Notes: a model not told the origin generated them from the letters alone. 64,000 bases of DNA from Oscillospiraceae bacterium (GCA_900752435.1 CAADVD010000016.1:124001-188000); one strand, 5' to 3'. Shown: positions 25,772-33,476, counted from the stretch's first letter. Numbers and translations are program-made.

Positions 25772-25857
25772 AATAAATGCGCTCGGCTTTTTCATAGACC
25801 GAGCGCACTCGACATCTTATCGACAATACTGTTGCGACAGTATATCCTCCGATGATC
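25772..25857 (-). ncRNA. Structured leader RNA, copy A (candidate riboswitch)
   Basis: It lies between the MATE stop and the ABC start. CATC (P1 5' arm) is followed by GGAGGA, the hairpin ATACTGT-CGCA-ACAGTAT, AAGATGTCGAGTGCGC, and a terminator (TGCGCTCGG at 25799-25807 on the minus strand with CCGAGCGCA, then TTTATT). The same layout with different stem sequences occurs at 28350 and 29135. A guanidine-IV (mepA) riboswitch is the best guess, from location and recall rather than a model match. Confidence 0.7.
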
Positions 25858-25868
25858 ATAAATCATAT

Positions 25869-27182
25869 TTATTTATAAACGATTCCATTTCGTTCTGAAG
25901 TTTTCTTGAGTACAATTGCCACAATCAGGACAATAACCTCATAAATACCGAAAGTGTGCCATACAATTATGCTTCCAAATATTTTCGGCAGTAATGTAAT
26001 AATCAACGAGTTCATTACAAGACTGCGCACAATGTTGAGGGCAATCGCCTGCCCGGAGCGCTTGGTGGAGTAGAGGTAAGCGGACATCATCGTATTCACA
26101 CTTCCTACTATAAAGCCCCAGCAATATTCCCACATATGAATGGATGTAAATTCAAGCGTTTCTCCGCTTGCGCCAAACAATTGACAAAGCATATGAGGGA
26201 ACAGAACATAAACCGCCACACACAGCGCACTTCCTATAATGCTGATGAGTTGTCCGGCACGGTAATAACGCTTCAAGTCATCATCGTTCTTTGCTCCATA
26301 TGCCTGCCCAAACAAAGGCTGCATTCCTTCCGAAGCTCCGAAAAATACGGACATGGTAAAGGACGAAAGATAAGAAATAATGGCAAACGCATTGATACCA
26401 ATATCTCCAAAAGCTGTCATCAGCACACGGTTCATGCAAAGCGTGGTAACAGGCGTAGAGAACTGTGCGATTGCTTCCGGTAATCCACGAAACACAATTT
26501 TCCGAAAGAGCTTACCCTGCGGTTTATATTTCCGAATACGGAGAGCGCCTTTTTTCAATACATAGTGGATCAGTATAATCAACAAGCCTACCGTTTGTGA
26601 AATACCGGTTGCAACTGCTGCACCCATGACGCCCATCTGCATAGGGAACACAAACAGCCAGTCAAGAAAAATGTTCAGTGCAGAGCTGACTACATTGGTA
26701 ACTGCAACAAGTCCCGGTGAACCGTCATTGCGGCAGAAAAATTGCAGATTTAACGAGAGAGCATTGGGAATAGCAAAAAGTGCATACCAAAATACATATT
26801 CTTTGACAAGCGGCAAATAGCTCTCTGTTGCTCCCAGCAAGCCGCAAACTGTTCCAGTAAATACAGAACCACAAAGTGTGATAAAAACACCTACAATAAA
26901 GTTCAGAGTAAGGGAATGCATAAAGGCATTTTGTGCGCCTTCTTTATCCCCACGCCCGAAACGGATCGCTGTAATGGTAACCCCGCCGATACTTGACATT
27001 GCGTTCAGCGCTTGCGCCAACAGCACAAAAGGCAAAGCAAGATTAACCGCACCTAACGCCTTACTTCCTGCTCCATTGCCCACAAATATTCCATCGACAA
27101 CAGAAAACAAAAACACACAGGCATTGGACAAAATTGCCGGAGCGACATTTCTGAAAATGATTTTTCCTCTTGAAGATTCCAT
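25869..27182 (-). CDS. MATE-family multidrug efflux transporter
   Basis: A 437-residue, 12-helix MATE protein. The N-terminal half has FRNVAPAILSNACVFLFSVVDGIFVGNGAG and LAQALNAMSSIGGVTI; the second half begins near FRGLPEAIAQFSTPVTTLCM. It exchanges Na+ or H+ for cationic compounds. GGGAGG precedes the ATG. The upstream genes are a cytidylate-kinase-like protein and a MarR; downstream lie leader RNA A and a heterodimeric ABC exporter, so it belongs to one large efflux operon. Confidence 0.92.
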   Translation of the reverse strand: MESSRGKIIFRNVAPAILSNACVFLFSVVDGIFVGNGAGSKALGAVNLALPFVLLAQALNAMSSIGGVTITAIRFGRGDKEGAQNAFMHSLTLNFIVGVFITLCGSVFTGTVCGLLGATESYLPLVKEYVFWYALFAIPNALSLNLQFFCRNDGSPGLVAVTNVVSSALNIFLDWLFVFPMQMGVMGAAVATGISQTVGLLIILIHYVLKKGALRIRKYKPQGKLFRKIVFRGLPEAIAQFSTPVTTLCMNRVLMTAFGDIGINAFAIISYLSSFTMSVFFGASEGMQPLFGQAYGAKNDDDLKRYYRAGQLISIIGSALCVAVYVLFPHMLCQLFGASGETLEFTSIHMWEYCWGFIVGSVNTMMSAYLYSTKRSGQAIALNIVRSLVMNSLIITLLPKIFGSIIVWHTFGIYEVIVLIVAIVLKKTSERNGIVYK

Positions 27183-27200
27183 GACTTTCCTCCCTTAACT

Positions 27201-27809
27201 CTAGTCAAACCAATCACGCACATATTTAGCGAGTGCAGGGATCAGTTTTTTTACTTCCTTGCCGGAGGTATTGACGCACAAATGATAGGATTCTTTTTTG
27301 CCCCATTCGTCCTCGATAAACAACCCACGGTATCCGGCTCGTTCTTTATCAATCTGTTTCATTTTTCGGAGCATTTCTTTTTCAGAAAAATGTTCCTCCT
27401 GATCCGCCCGTTCTTCACATCGCCTGAGTTTTGAGAGTCGATCTGCATAGACAAAGATATTCAGCGGATTCATGTCCCGGCAGACTACATCCGCACAGCG
27501 GCCAACAATTACGCAGTCACCGGTTTGCGCCAGATTCCGAATGATGTCATGCTCTGCAATCGCAATTTTGATCGGCTGTTGGGCTGTATGTTGTGTAATG
27601 CTGAACCGATGGGCAATCGTAGAGGGATAGAATGTACGAATATCCTTTTCCGAAATATGAGCAACATAATTTTTATCGAAACCATGCTGCTCGGCAACCA
27701 TATCAATAATCTCATGGTCATAGCATGGAATGCCAAGTTCATCGGCCAGCCTCTTTCCCAGTTCTCTGCCGCCGCTGCCGAATTCACGGCTAATTGTAAT
27801 AATTCTCAT
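27201..27809 (-). CDS. Cytidylate kinase-like family protein
   Basis: A 202-residue P-loop protein. ITISREFGSGGRELGKRLAD is the nucleotide-binding loop of the cytidylate-kinase-2 family, and DCVIVGRCADVVC is the second conserved strand. It is shorter than true Cmk and acts on an unknown substrate. The gene lies 19 bases before the MATE gene and after a MarR gene. This neighbourhood suggests a role in small-molecule resistance or signalling rather than nucleotide synthesis, which is inference. Confidence 0.87.
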   Translation of the reverse strand: MRIITISREFGSGGRELGKRLADELGIPCYDHEIIDMVAEQHGFDKNYVAHISEKDIRTFYPSTIAHRFSITQHTAQQPIKIAIAEHDIIRNLAQTGDCVIVGRCADVVCRDMNPLNIFVYADRLSKLRRCEERADQEEHFSEKEMLRKMKQIDKERAGYRGLFIEDEWGKKESYHLCVNTSGKEVKKLIPALAKYVRDWFD

Positions 27810-27868
27810 ACTAATACCTCCATTTTTAATCGGATTTTGGTTTCGAATCAGAAAATTAGAGTTCTTCC

Positions 27869-28324
27869 TTATGTAATTGTAAAACTTCTTTCAATTTCTT
27901 CCTGCAAATTCGCCGCATATGCCTGTGATAAGGTAACATATTGGCTCTGAGCAAAACTGTCCATTTTCAGAAATGCTTCTCGTTCGGCCTTTTGCAAAGG
28001 TACAATACTTTCTTCTACAAAGCGTTTTCCTTTTTCTGTCATTCGGATATTCTTCCGGCGGGCAGAAACAGGTGACAACTCTAAAAAGATATATTTCCTC
28101 TGCACAAGGCTCTGAATAGCAGAGTGAACCGTTTGTTTTGATATCGACAATTCTTCGCTGATTTCTTGCTGGGAACATTCCTGCTCTGCTTTGGACAGTG
28201 TATACAGAATCCAAAACTCACTCTCAGACATTTTGAGATTCAAAGCGACCTTGTAATAGATTGCCTCAATCTTTTTTGTCTGATAGTTCATTGCTTTCAG
28301 CAAAGCATTTATGTCACGGCTCAT
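27869..28324 (-). CDS. MarR-family regulator (second of two)
   Basis: A 151-residue winged-helix protein. ECSQQEISEELSISKQTVHSAIQSL is the recognition region and SPVSARRKNIRMTEKG the wing. The ATG at 28324 has GGAGG at good spacing, better than the GTG at 28342. It is preceded by leader RNA B with its terminator, so its synthesis is likely controlled by attenuation as well as by its own binding. The paralogue at 28442 lies directly upstream. It heads the cytidylate-kinase-like/MATE/ABC genes. Confidence 0.9.
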   Translation of the reverse strand: MSRDINALLKAMNYQTKKIEAIYYKVALNLKMSESEFWILYTLSKAEQECSQQEISEELSISKQTVHSAIQSLVQRKYIFLELSPVSARRKNIRMTEKGKRFVEESIVPLQKAEREAFLKMDSFAQSQYVTLSQAYAANLQEEIERSFTIT

Positions 28325-28349
28325 GGCTTTCCTCCTTTCCACAACAGAA

Positions 28350-28439
28350 AAGCGCCCGGTTATCTTTTACAATAACCGGGCGCACCCGACATCTTCTGTT
28401 CGACTATCAATCATTGCGATGATTCGTCCTCCGATGACA
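28350..28439 (-). ncRNA. Structured leader RNA, copy B (candidate riboswitch)
   Basis: CATC-GGAGGA is followed by the hairpin AATCAT-CGCA-ATGATT, GAAGATGTCGGGTGCGC, and a 12-bp terminator stem (28352-28363 with 28372-28383), then TTTTCT. The stem sequence differs from copies A and C, but the CGCA loop, the GGAGGA and the GATGTYGRGTGCGC block are kept. It lies between two MarR genes. The match to the guanidine-IV class is a guess. Confidence 0.72.
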
Positions 28440-28441
28440 TC

Positions 28442-28888
28442 TTATTCTATTTTGCTGATTTCCTCTTCTAGGATTTCAATATGCTTTTGTGTGATTGTCA
28501 ATAGCTGATTTCGTTCCAGCTCATCTAAGCGTTCAAACGATCGTTCCTCTGCATTTACCAGTGGAACAATCTTTTCTTCTACAAGAGCTTTACCAGTTTC
28601 GGTAAAAAACACTTGCTTGTTCTTTCGGCTTTTGGGTGCCAGTTCAAGTGTGATAAAGCCTTGTTCTTCCATGCTTTTCAATGCGGAATTGATTGTTTGC
28701 GGTGCATAAAACCAAGCAGCACATAGACTTTTTTGCGTACAGGGCTGACCGCACTCATACAGCGAATACATCAGCCAGAAAGCAGCGTCGGACAGGCCGA
28801 CAGACTTGGCATAGTCATGATAAAGCACATTCATCTTTTTATGAAGCCGGTTGAATGTCGCCAGCACAAAAACAGTTGAAAATCCCAT
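28442..28888 (-). CDS. MarR-family regulator (first of two)
   Basis: A 148-residue MarR protein. TQKSLCAAWFYAPQTINSALKSM is the recognition region and SRKNKQVFFTETGK the wing. AGAGGTGG precedes the ATG. Two palindromes of the form ATCCG-N4-CGGAT flank the -10 box of its promoter, the textbook layout for autorepression. Loss of binding would raise transcription of the MarR-kinase-MATE-ABC operon, subject to readthrough at leader B. Confidence 0.9.
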   Translation of the reverse strand: MGFSTVFVLATFNRLHKKMNVLYHDYAKSVGLSDAAFWLMYSLYECGQPCTQKSLCAAWFYAPQTINSALKSMEEQGFITLELAPKSRKNKQVFFTETGKALVEEKIVPLVNAEERSFERLDELERNQLLTITQKHIEILEEEISKIE

Positions 28889-28903
28889 AATCCACCTCTT
28901 TTT

Positions 28904-28949
28904 ATCCGAAACCGGATAATATTATAATCCGAATACGGATAAAAGTCAA
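28904..28949 (-). promoter_or_regulatory. Efflux-operon promoter with two MarR operators
   Basis: -35 TTGACT (28944-28949), 17-base spacer, -10 TATAAT (28921-28926). ATCCGAATACGGAT (28927-28940) fills the spacer and ATCCGAAACCGGAT (28904-28917) lies just after the -10 box. Both are ATCCG-N4-CGGAT palindromes. Confidence 0.9.
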
Positions 28950-28992
28950 GGGCTCTGAGAAAAGTTCACAATTTTTTTCACCAACCTTGCAA

Positions 28993-29021
28993 TGGATAAA
29001 TCCGCTTTCATACTGTATAAT
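28993..29021 (+). promoter_or_regulatory. Promoter of an orphan leader transcript
   Basis: TGGATA (28993-28998), 17-base spacer, TATAAT (29016-29021). It points into a gene-free stretch with the hairpin at 29065 and leader RNA C. Confidence 0.55.
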
Positions 29022-29064
29022 AATTGAACTTGCTCAGAGGGCAAATCATTCATTAGAAATGATG

Positions 29065-29115
29065 GGCTGGATAAGGCAACAGGCTGAGATACCTGTGGCT
29101 TTATCCAGCCTTTTT
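29065..29115 (+). terminator. Strong hairpin terminator upstream of leader C
   Basis: GGCTGGATAA (29065-29074) pairs with TTATCCAGCC (29101-29110); an inner ACAGG/CCTGT helix is stacked on it, and TTTTTG follows. With the promoter at 28993 it bounds an RNA of roughly 90 nt. Confidence 0.75.
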
Positions 29116-29134
29116 GTCATTACGATCTATTCAT

Positions 29135-29228
29135 ATGTCATCGCAAGTTTTGCGGCCGCAGCCGCAAGATCGAGGAAGATGTTGAGTGCGCTCGGTGAAT
29201 TGTAAAAGATAACCGAGCGTAATTTTTA
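29135..29228 (+). ncRNA. Structured leader RNA, copy C (candidate riboswitch)
   Basis: GTCATCG is followed by the hairpin TTGCGGC-CGCA-GCCGCAA (29150-29167), GAAGATGTTGAGTGCGC, and the terminator CGCTCGGT (29189-29196) with ACCGAGCG (29212-29219), then TAATTTTT. The GGAGGA element of copies A and B is changed here to CAAG. It lies 20 bases before the start of a broken MATE gene. Confidence 0.7.
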
Positions 29229-29247
29229 TGTTTAAGAGGATTGCAAT

Positions 29248-29319
29248 ATGGATTTTCTGACAAGTAAAATCAAGCCTATGTATTTTAGGTATCTAACCGT
29301 CCCTCACGGCAATGATTGA
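29248..29319 (+). pseudogene. N-terminal remnant of a MepA-type MATE gene
   Basis: AAGAGGA precedes an ATG that opens MDFLTSKIKPMYFRYLTVP and stops after 23 codons. The IKPMYF(K/R)YL sequence is typical of MepA-like MATE proteins (about 450 residues), so only the tip of the gene survives. It is the target gene of leader C. From 29320 to 29556 I see only degenerate sequence with a small hairpin (ACTCCC/GGGAGT near 29330). Confidence 0.6.
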
Positions 29320-29556
29320 TTTCAAGCACTCCCTGATGCGGGAGTTTGTTTTGATTTCCACCATCGCTCATATGAAAATCATTGCAAAAAGGGCAATTCC
29401 CGGAAACATTTCATAGTGTGTGATGATACCCTCGCCAGTGCTGTTTTTCATTTTGAAATGGAACAGCCATCTTCACCAGCAATACACTAAGCCTTCGGAT
29501 CAAAAAAATCCGTAAATTGTTTTATGCCCATATTGTTCTCCCGGTGCTCAATTGTT

Positions 29557-30243
29557 TTAAATCGACCTGTTTTTTAATTTCTTTGTCCAATACCAAAAGG
29601 ATGAAATATACATCAAACCTTCGCCCAAACTTTCAAAACCGGAACAAAGCCCCTGTATTCCAAATGGGCGCATCACATAATACAGGAGTAAACCGATGGC
29701 TGCAATGATTAAATTGTTAAAAACCGCCATCCATCGTGGACATTTGATGATCCCTTTTAAAATGATATAGATGTAAGCAATACACTGCACAACAAGCAGA
29801 ATCATTGCAATCCCAGAGATAACATTTATCCATGGTGATTGAACGCTTACGACCGTTTCAATCTGTTCTTCCGTCAGTCCGATAGAAGTCATTGCCTTAT
29901 ACTGCATAGGCTCCCAGCATCCAATCGCAAAATGTCCAAAGGCTGTGAGTGAGGTTCCTATCGCTCCTGTAATCCAAAGACCTTTTATTTTTGAAGACGC
30001 TTCTTCATTGCATAGCGCATGATACATTGCAGCAACACCAAAGAACAGTAGGACCATTCCTGCTATTCCGCAAATTGCGCTTGCCCCAAAGCGCCATAGC
30101 GGCATAGTCGGCCAATCCATTCTGGCATCTGTCTCCATCTGGAAATTTGGTGTAAGAAACAGCAATGCATCCCCAATGAAAAATATGACTCCACCCAAAA
30201 TTCCCAATATTGAAAAGGTTCTATTATGCTTTGCTAATGGCAT
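29557..30243 (-). CDS. DUF6796-like multi-helix membrane protein
   Basis: A 228-residue protein with about six membrane helices. FSILGILGGVIFFIGDALLFL and PTMPLWRFGASAICGIAGMV align with the paralogue at 19621 (GLAGGILCAIGDILFD; AYWRFGASILVAFAG). GGGAGG lies 10 bases before the ATG. It has its own promoter and no operon partner. The function is unknown. A third, broken copy lies just upstream, which points to local duplication. Confidence 0.72.
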   Translation of the reverse strand: MPLAKHNRTFSILGILGGVIFFIGDALLFLTPNFQMETDARMDWPTMPLWRFGASAICGIAGMVLLFFGVAAMYHALCNEEASSKIKGLWITGAIGTSLTAFGHFAIGCWEPMQYKAMTSIGLTEEQIETVVSVQSPWINVISGIAMILLVVQCIAYIYIILKGIIKCPRWMAVFNNLIIAAIGLLLYYVMRPFGIQGLCSGFESLGEGLMYISSFWYWTKKLKNRSI

Positions 30244-30325
30244 GTCTCATATACCTCCCTATGCAGAGTATATTAGCGATTCTCTGTTTGAAAAGACTTC
30301 ATGGTTTGATATAGCTAACTTCTAA

Positions 30326-30355
30326 AGTATAGCACCTTTGTGACTCTATAGTCAA
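30326..30355 (-). promoter_or_regulatory. Promoter of the DUF6796 gene
   Basis: -35 TTGACT (30350-30355), 18-base spacer, -10 TATACT (30326-30331). Confidence 0.65.
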
Positions 30356-30422
30356 TAAAAACTGTATGTCGAATGCAACTCTACTGTTTTCCGATCCAAT
30401 CCTTTCCATGTAAAAGATTTGA

Positions 30423-30624
30423 TCACTTTATCAGGCACTCGCCTGCCATAGCAAAAAGAATGGATACGCCAAACCTCCACTCCGCCATTTTCATCCAGTT
30501 GCTGTCGATATATTTCGAAGTTCCAAGTTTTTGGTTTCCAGATCCCTTCAAATCCAATAAAATATATCCTGCACAGCAGTCCTCCCACAACCCCCAACAC
30601 AGAAAATAATAAGTTTACATCCAT
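30423..30624 (-). pseudogene. Third DUF6796 copy, frameshifted and truncated
   Basis: The ATG at 30624 opens MDVNLLFSVLGVVGGLLC. After a one-base shift the other frame continues ILLDLKGSGNQKLGTS, then KYIDSNWMKMAEWRFGVS and ILFAMAG before a stop at 30423. This matches residues 1-65 or so of the intact copies; the remaining two-thirds are gone. Confidence 0.8.
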
Positions 30625-30736
30625 TTCTTTGCTGTTCACATTACAAATAAGAAACTGAACCGTTATCCCTAAATTTTTTCTCAGCCGCTCTGGTAAACAC
30701 ATATTTATCATAAAAGTATAAGCACCTGCCTGCAAT

Positions 30737-30853
30737 TTATAGCAGCAGTAACCCAATACCCGCTAAAACCGAGGAAAGCGCAGCGCATACTATGGGACCT
30801 TTTACCCAATGGTCTACAATGCCAAACCTCTTCATCCAAGGGCCGGTTTTCCA
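30737..30853 (-). pseudogene. Membrane-protein C-terminal remnant
   Basis: A frame without a start reads WKTGPWMKRFGIVDHWVKGP and then a hydrophobic helix IVCAALSSVLAGIGLLLL and TAA. It directly abuts the IS256 fragment, so it is the surviving tail of a gene cut by a deletion. The family is not recognised. Confidence 0.4.
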
Positions 30854-30860
30854 CATCTCA

Positions 30861-31070
30861 TTATTTCTGTTTTTCGGTTGACTTTGCACCGTAATCGTTG
30901 TTTTCATACCCAAGGTGACTGTTCATTTCGCCTTGCAGCATCGCTTCAAACATCGGTCCGAAAATGTCTTTCAAGGCGTTTTGCATATCGGCTATACTTT
31001 TCGGATTGTATTGCTCGATAATTTGCTTCGCCAGATTCTCGCCCGGTGTGCTTCCCTTTTTTCTTGCCAT
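30861..31070 (-). mobile_element. IS256-family transposase, N-terminal fragment
   Basis: About 70 residues survive: MARKKGSTPGENLAKQIIEQ, then MQNALKDIFGPMFEAMLQGEMNSHLGYE, which is the conserved N-terminus of Mutator/IS256 transposases (about 400 residues when intact). The frame ends in TEKQK and a stop where NRRNGY would follow. The DDE domain is missing, so it is inactive. Confidence 0.85.
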
Positions 31071-31186
31071 TTCGTTCATTCCTTTTTTGTCCTTTCATTT
31101 ATTGTAGCATACTTATCTGCATATGCAAAAAATGTGCTAGCTATTTTTCTAACTTACACACTTTATTTTACAATCTCGGCTCCCAC

Positions 31187-31513
31187 TTTTACAAAGAACA
31201 GTTCTTAAAAATACTTGATTGCACGGACAGAAATTCTGCTAAAATTGCTATGTCAGATTGGATCCAAAGTGCTTTCAACTGCGGCATACCTCAATTTGAA
31301 CGATGTGCTAAAATTATGCTCAACTGGATGACAGGAATTCTTACCTCTTTCTCTTCAAAAATTACGAATGGATTCACCGAAGGCTGCAACAACAAAATCA
31401 AAGTCCTGAAACACAATGCCTATGGCTACAGAAATTTCAAGCAGTTTCGTAACCGTATTTTACATATCTTTTCCCATCAGTCCATTCATAATTCAAAACA
31501 AGCAACAGCTTAA
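31187..31513 (+). mobile_element. ISL3-family transposase, C-terminal fragment
   Basis: The reading frame gives FYKEQFLKILDCTDRNSAKI, IQSAFNCGIPQFERCAKIM, and FTEGCNNKIKVLKHNAYGYR followed by NFKQFRNRILHIF. The last part is the well-known C-terminal motif of ISL3 (IS204/IS1001/IS1165) transposases. The N-terminal three-quarters are absent. Confidence 0.85.
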
Positions 31514-31585
31514 TTCGCTATCACCTGTTTGTTCTATCACTTTTCCTTTTTGCAGGGTTACCCCAACTATTGACACAGAAACAAT

Positions 31586-31621
31586 AAAAACACTACCGCC
31601 GATAATAGCAGTAGTGTTTTT
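31586..31621. terminator. Bidirectional terminator
   Basis: AAAAACACTAC pairs with GTAGTGTTTTT (31591-31596 with 31611-31616 at the core), with A and T runs on both sides. Confidence 0.75.
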
Positions 31622-31923
31622 GTGCTTAATGTCGCTCTTTCAAATGTGGTAAATCGTTTTGAGTTTTTGCAATCCCCACTATAAATCGTGCATATCCACA
31701 TTCATCAATACTATATATTGTGTTTTAGTCGCTTAACGGCTTCATCGTCGGGAAAAGTTTTCCACCCAACTTACATGCCATCATATCGGTTCAAATCCTT
31801 TCATTTCCTTGCTTCCCCATTCTTCACAATGCTTCGTATTACATCAGGGAAAAAAGAAAATTGTTGTCAAACTGTTGTCTTCGCAGAAAGTTTGTTGTCA
31901 GCTTCTCACGCTGAGAACCCTTC

Positions 31924-33156
31924 CTAAAAGATGTCCAATTTTGATAAGTTTTCAAAAGATTCTTGCTTCTTTTGATCAGTGGCCTCGGCATAGATATCCA
32001 TCGTCGTTTCGATATTCCGATGGCCCATAATTGCCTGAATCACTTTTAAATTTGTTTCATGCTCACAGAGTCTTGTACAAAAGGTATGCCTCAAGTGATG
32101 ACAGGAGAAATCTGGAAGAATAATCGGCTCTCGCCGCTCACGCTTAGCATTGATAACCTCTTCCGCATTATACCCACTGATAATTCGCTTGATAGTACGA
32201 TTCACAGCCTGCGGATTTAAAACTGAGCCAAAACGATTGACAAATACAAAACCAGTCATTCCATCAATCTCGGTCTCGTTGAATCCTGTTTCTTCCTGCT
32301 CCTCGTGCTCCATGTGAAAAGCATCACGTACAATATCAAGCATAGGGATCGTTCTGATACCGGCCTCCGTTTTCGGCTTTGATATCCGCAGAACAGACTT
32401 TCTCGATTCTCCAACTGGGTAATAAACCAGACTGTGATTAATACTCAGAATCCGATTATCAAAATCAAGATCATCCCATCGAAGTCCCAGTGCTTCTCCA
32501 ATTCGGCAGCCAGTTCCAAGCAAAACCGTAAATAACGGCCACCAATGATAATACACTGGGTGATTGGAAATATACTCCATAAATGCTCTTTGCTGCTCTC
32601 TCGTTAAAGCATGTCTCACGCCTCTTGTCTTATCTGCCTTCTTGCTGACTTCCTTCATAACTCCGTCTGACGGATTTTTCCGAATGATTTCATCTCGAAC
32701 CGCCAATTGGAATGTCGGATGAAGCAGGGTATGAACTGAGTCCAGCGTCCCTAACGATAACTTTTCCTTTTTAAGCAAGTAGCAGTAAAACTGGAGTACG
32801 TCCGAATACTTAATGTCTGCGATTTTCTTCTTACCGAAAGTATGTCTGACAAAGCGATTATACATGTAATCGTAATTGCTGCGTGTAGTCGCCCGCAAAT
32901 CATACTTCGTAGAGATATACCGATCATAGGTATCATTTATGGTGGCCTTACCTGCAACATACAGATCCAAACCATCCAATTGATCCTTCATCAGCTGCTT
33001 TTCTTTTTCTCGAAGCGTTGCCAAATCCTGCGCGTATATGGACCTACGCCTGCCCAATGGATCCGTATAGGTGTACATATACCGCTTGTCTGATGCCCTC
33101 TGTACTTCTCCTTTCCTGAGTGCTCTTCCCCGCTCATCTTTCCGTGTCTTTGCCAT
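31924..33156 (-). CDS. int: Tyrosine recombinase/integrase, Tn916 Int-like
   Basis: A 410-residue site-specific recombinase. The N-terminal arm-binding domain has MAKTRKDERGRALRKGEVQR and YTYTDPLGRRRSIYA. The catalytic domain has GTGCRIGEALGLRWDDL (first Arg), HHLRHTFCTRL (His-x2-Arg), and MGHRNIETTMDIYAEAT (His and the nucleophilic Tyr). All catalytic residues are present. The ATG at 33156 has AAGGAGG 8 bases upstream. It is the last gene of the element, behind its own promoter and a small ribbon-helix-helix gene. Confidence 0.95.
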   Translation of the reverse strand: MAKTRKDERGRALRKGEVQRASDKRYMYTYTDPLGRRRSIYAQDLATLREKEKQLMKDQLDGLDLYVAGKATINDTYDRYISTKYDLRATTRSNYDYMYNRFVRHTFGKKKIADIKYSDVLQFYCYLLKKEKLSLGTLDSVHTLLHPTFQLAVRDEIIRKNPSDGVMKEVSKKADKTRGVRHALTREQQRAFMEYISNHPVYYHWWPLFTVLLGTGCRIGEALGLRWDDLDFDNRILSINHSLVYYPVGESRKSVLRISKPKTEAGIRTIPMLDIVRDAFHMEHEEQEETGFNETEIDGMTGFVFVNRFGSVLNPQAVNRTIKRIISGYNAEEVINAKRERREPIILPDFSCHHLRHTFCTRLCEHETNLKVIQAIMGHRNIETTMDIYAEATDQKKQESFENLSKLDIF

Positions 33157-33198
33157 GTCTGTTACCTCCTTCAATAATGAAGAAGGGACTCACAGCAC

Positions 33199-33369
33199 TT
33201 ATTTTTGCTTGGACAAATACTCTTCCAAACTTCGCAGGGCAACCTCTGTCTTTGTCATCTTGTGTTCAGCAGCATACCTGGTCAACTCATCATAGGTTTT
33301 GTCTGATAACCGAACCGTAATGGATTTACGCTTTGCGTTGTCCACCTTCGGTCTACCCATTTTCGTCAT
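33199..33369 (-). CDS. Small ribbon-helix-helix (CopG-like) protein
   Basis: A 56-residue protein: MTKMGRPKVDNAKRKSITVR, then LSDKTYDELTRYAAEHKMTK and VALRSLEEYLSKQK. The ITVRLSDKTYDEL strand-helix pattern is that of CopG/Arc DNA-binding proteins. GGAGG precedes the ATG. It is cotranscribed with the integrase from the promoter at 33393 and may repress that promoter by binding the palindrome at 33432. It is too short for routine gene calling. Confidence 0.78.
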   Translation of the reverse strand: MTKMGRPKVDNAKRKSITVRLSDKTYDELTRYAAEHKMTKTEVALRSLEEYLSKQK

Positions 33370-33392
33370 ACCGCTACCTCCACATGTATTTT

Positions 33393-33450
33393 ATTATACT
33401 TATTGTAAGACAGAAAGTCAAGCCCTAAAGCACATAAAGTCCCTTTATGT
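33393..33450 (-). promoter_or_regulatory. Integrase promoter and upstream palindrome
   Basis: -35 TTGACT (33416-33421), 17-base spacer, -10 TATAAT (33393-33398). The palindrome ACATAAAG-TCC-CTTTATGT (33432-33450) lies just upstream and could bind the RHH protein or the integrase. Confidence 0.8.
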
Positions 33451-33476
33451 AAAAAAGCCATAAAGCACCACCCACT

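Noticed and set aside
29061..29115. CTGAGAT and CTGGATAA blocks resembling a TPP riboswitch
   Set aside because: The order is reversed compared with the TPP aptamer and the helices needed are missing; the stretch is explained by a simple two-part terminator.
31720..31790. Minus-strand frame WKTFPDDEAVKRLKHNI as another transposase remnant
   Set aside because: Too short and without a clear family motif; only a loose likeness to IS256 C-terminal sequence.
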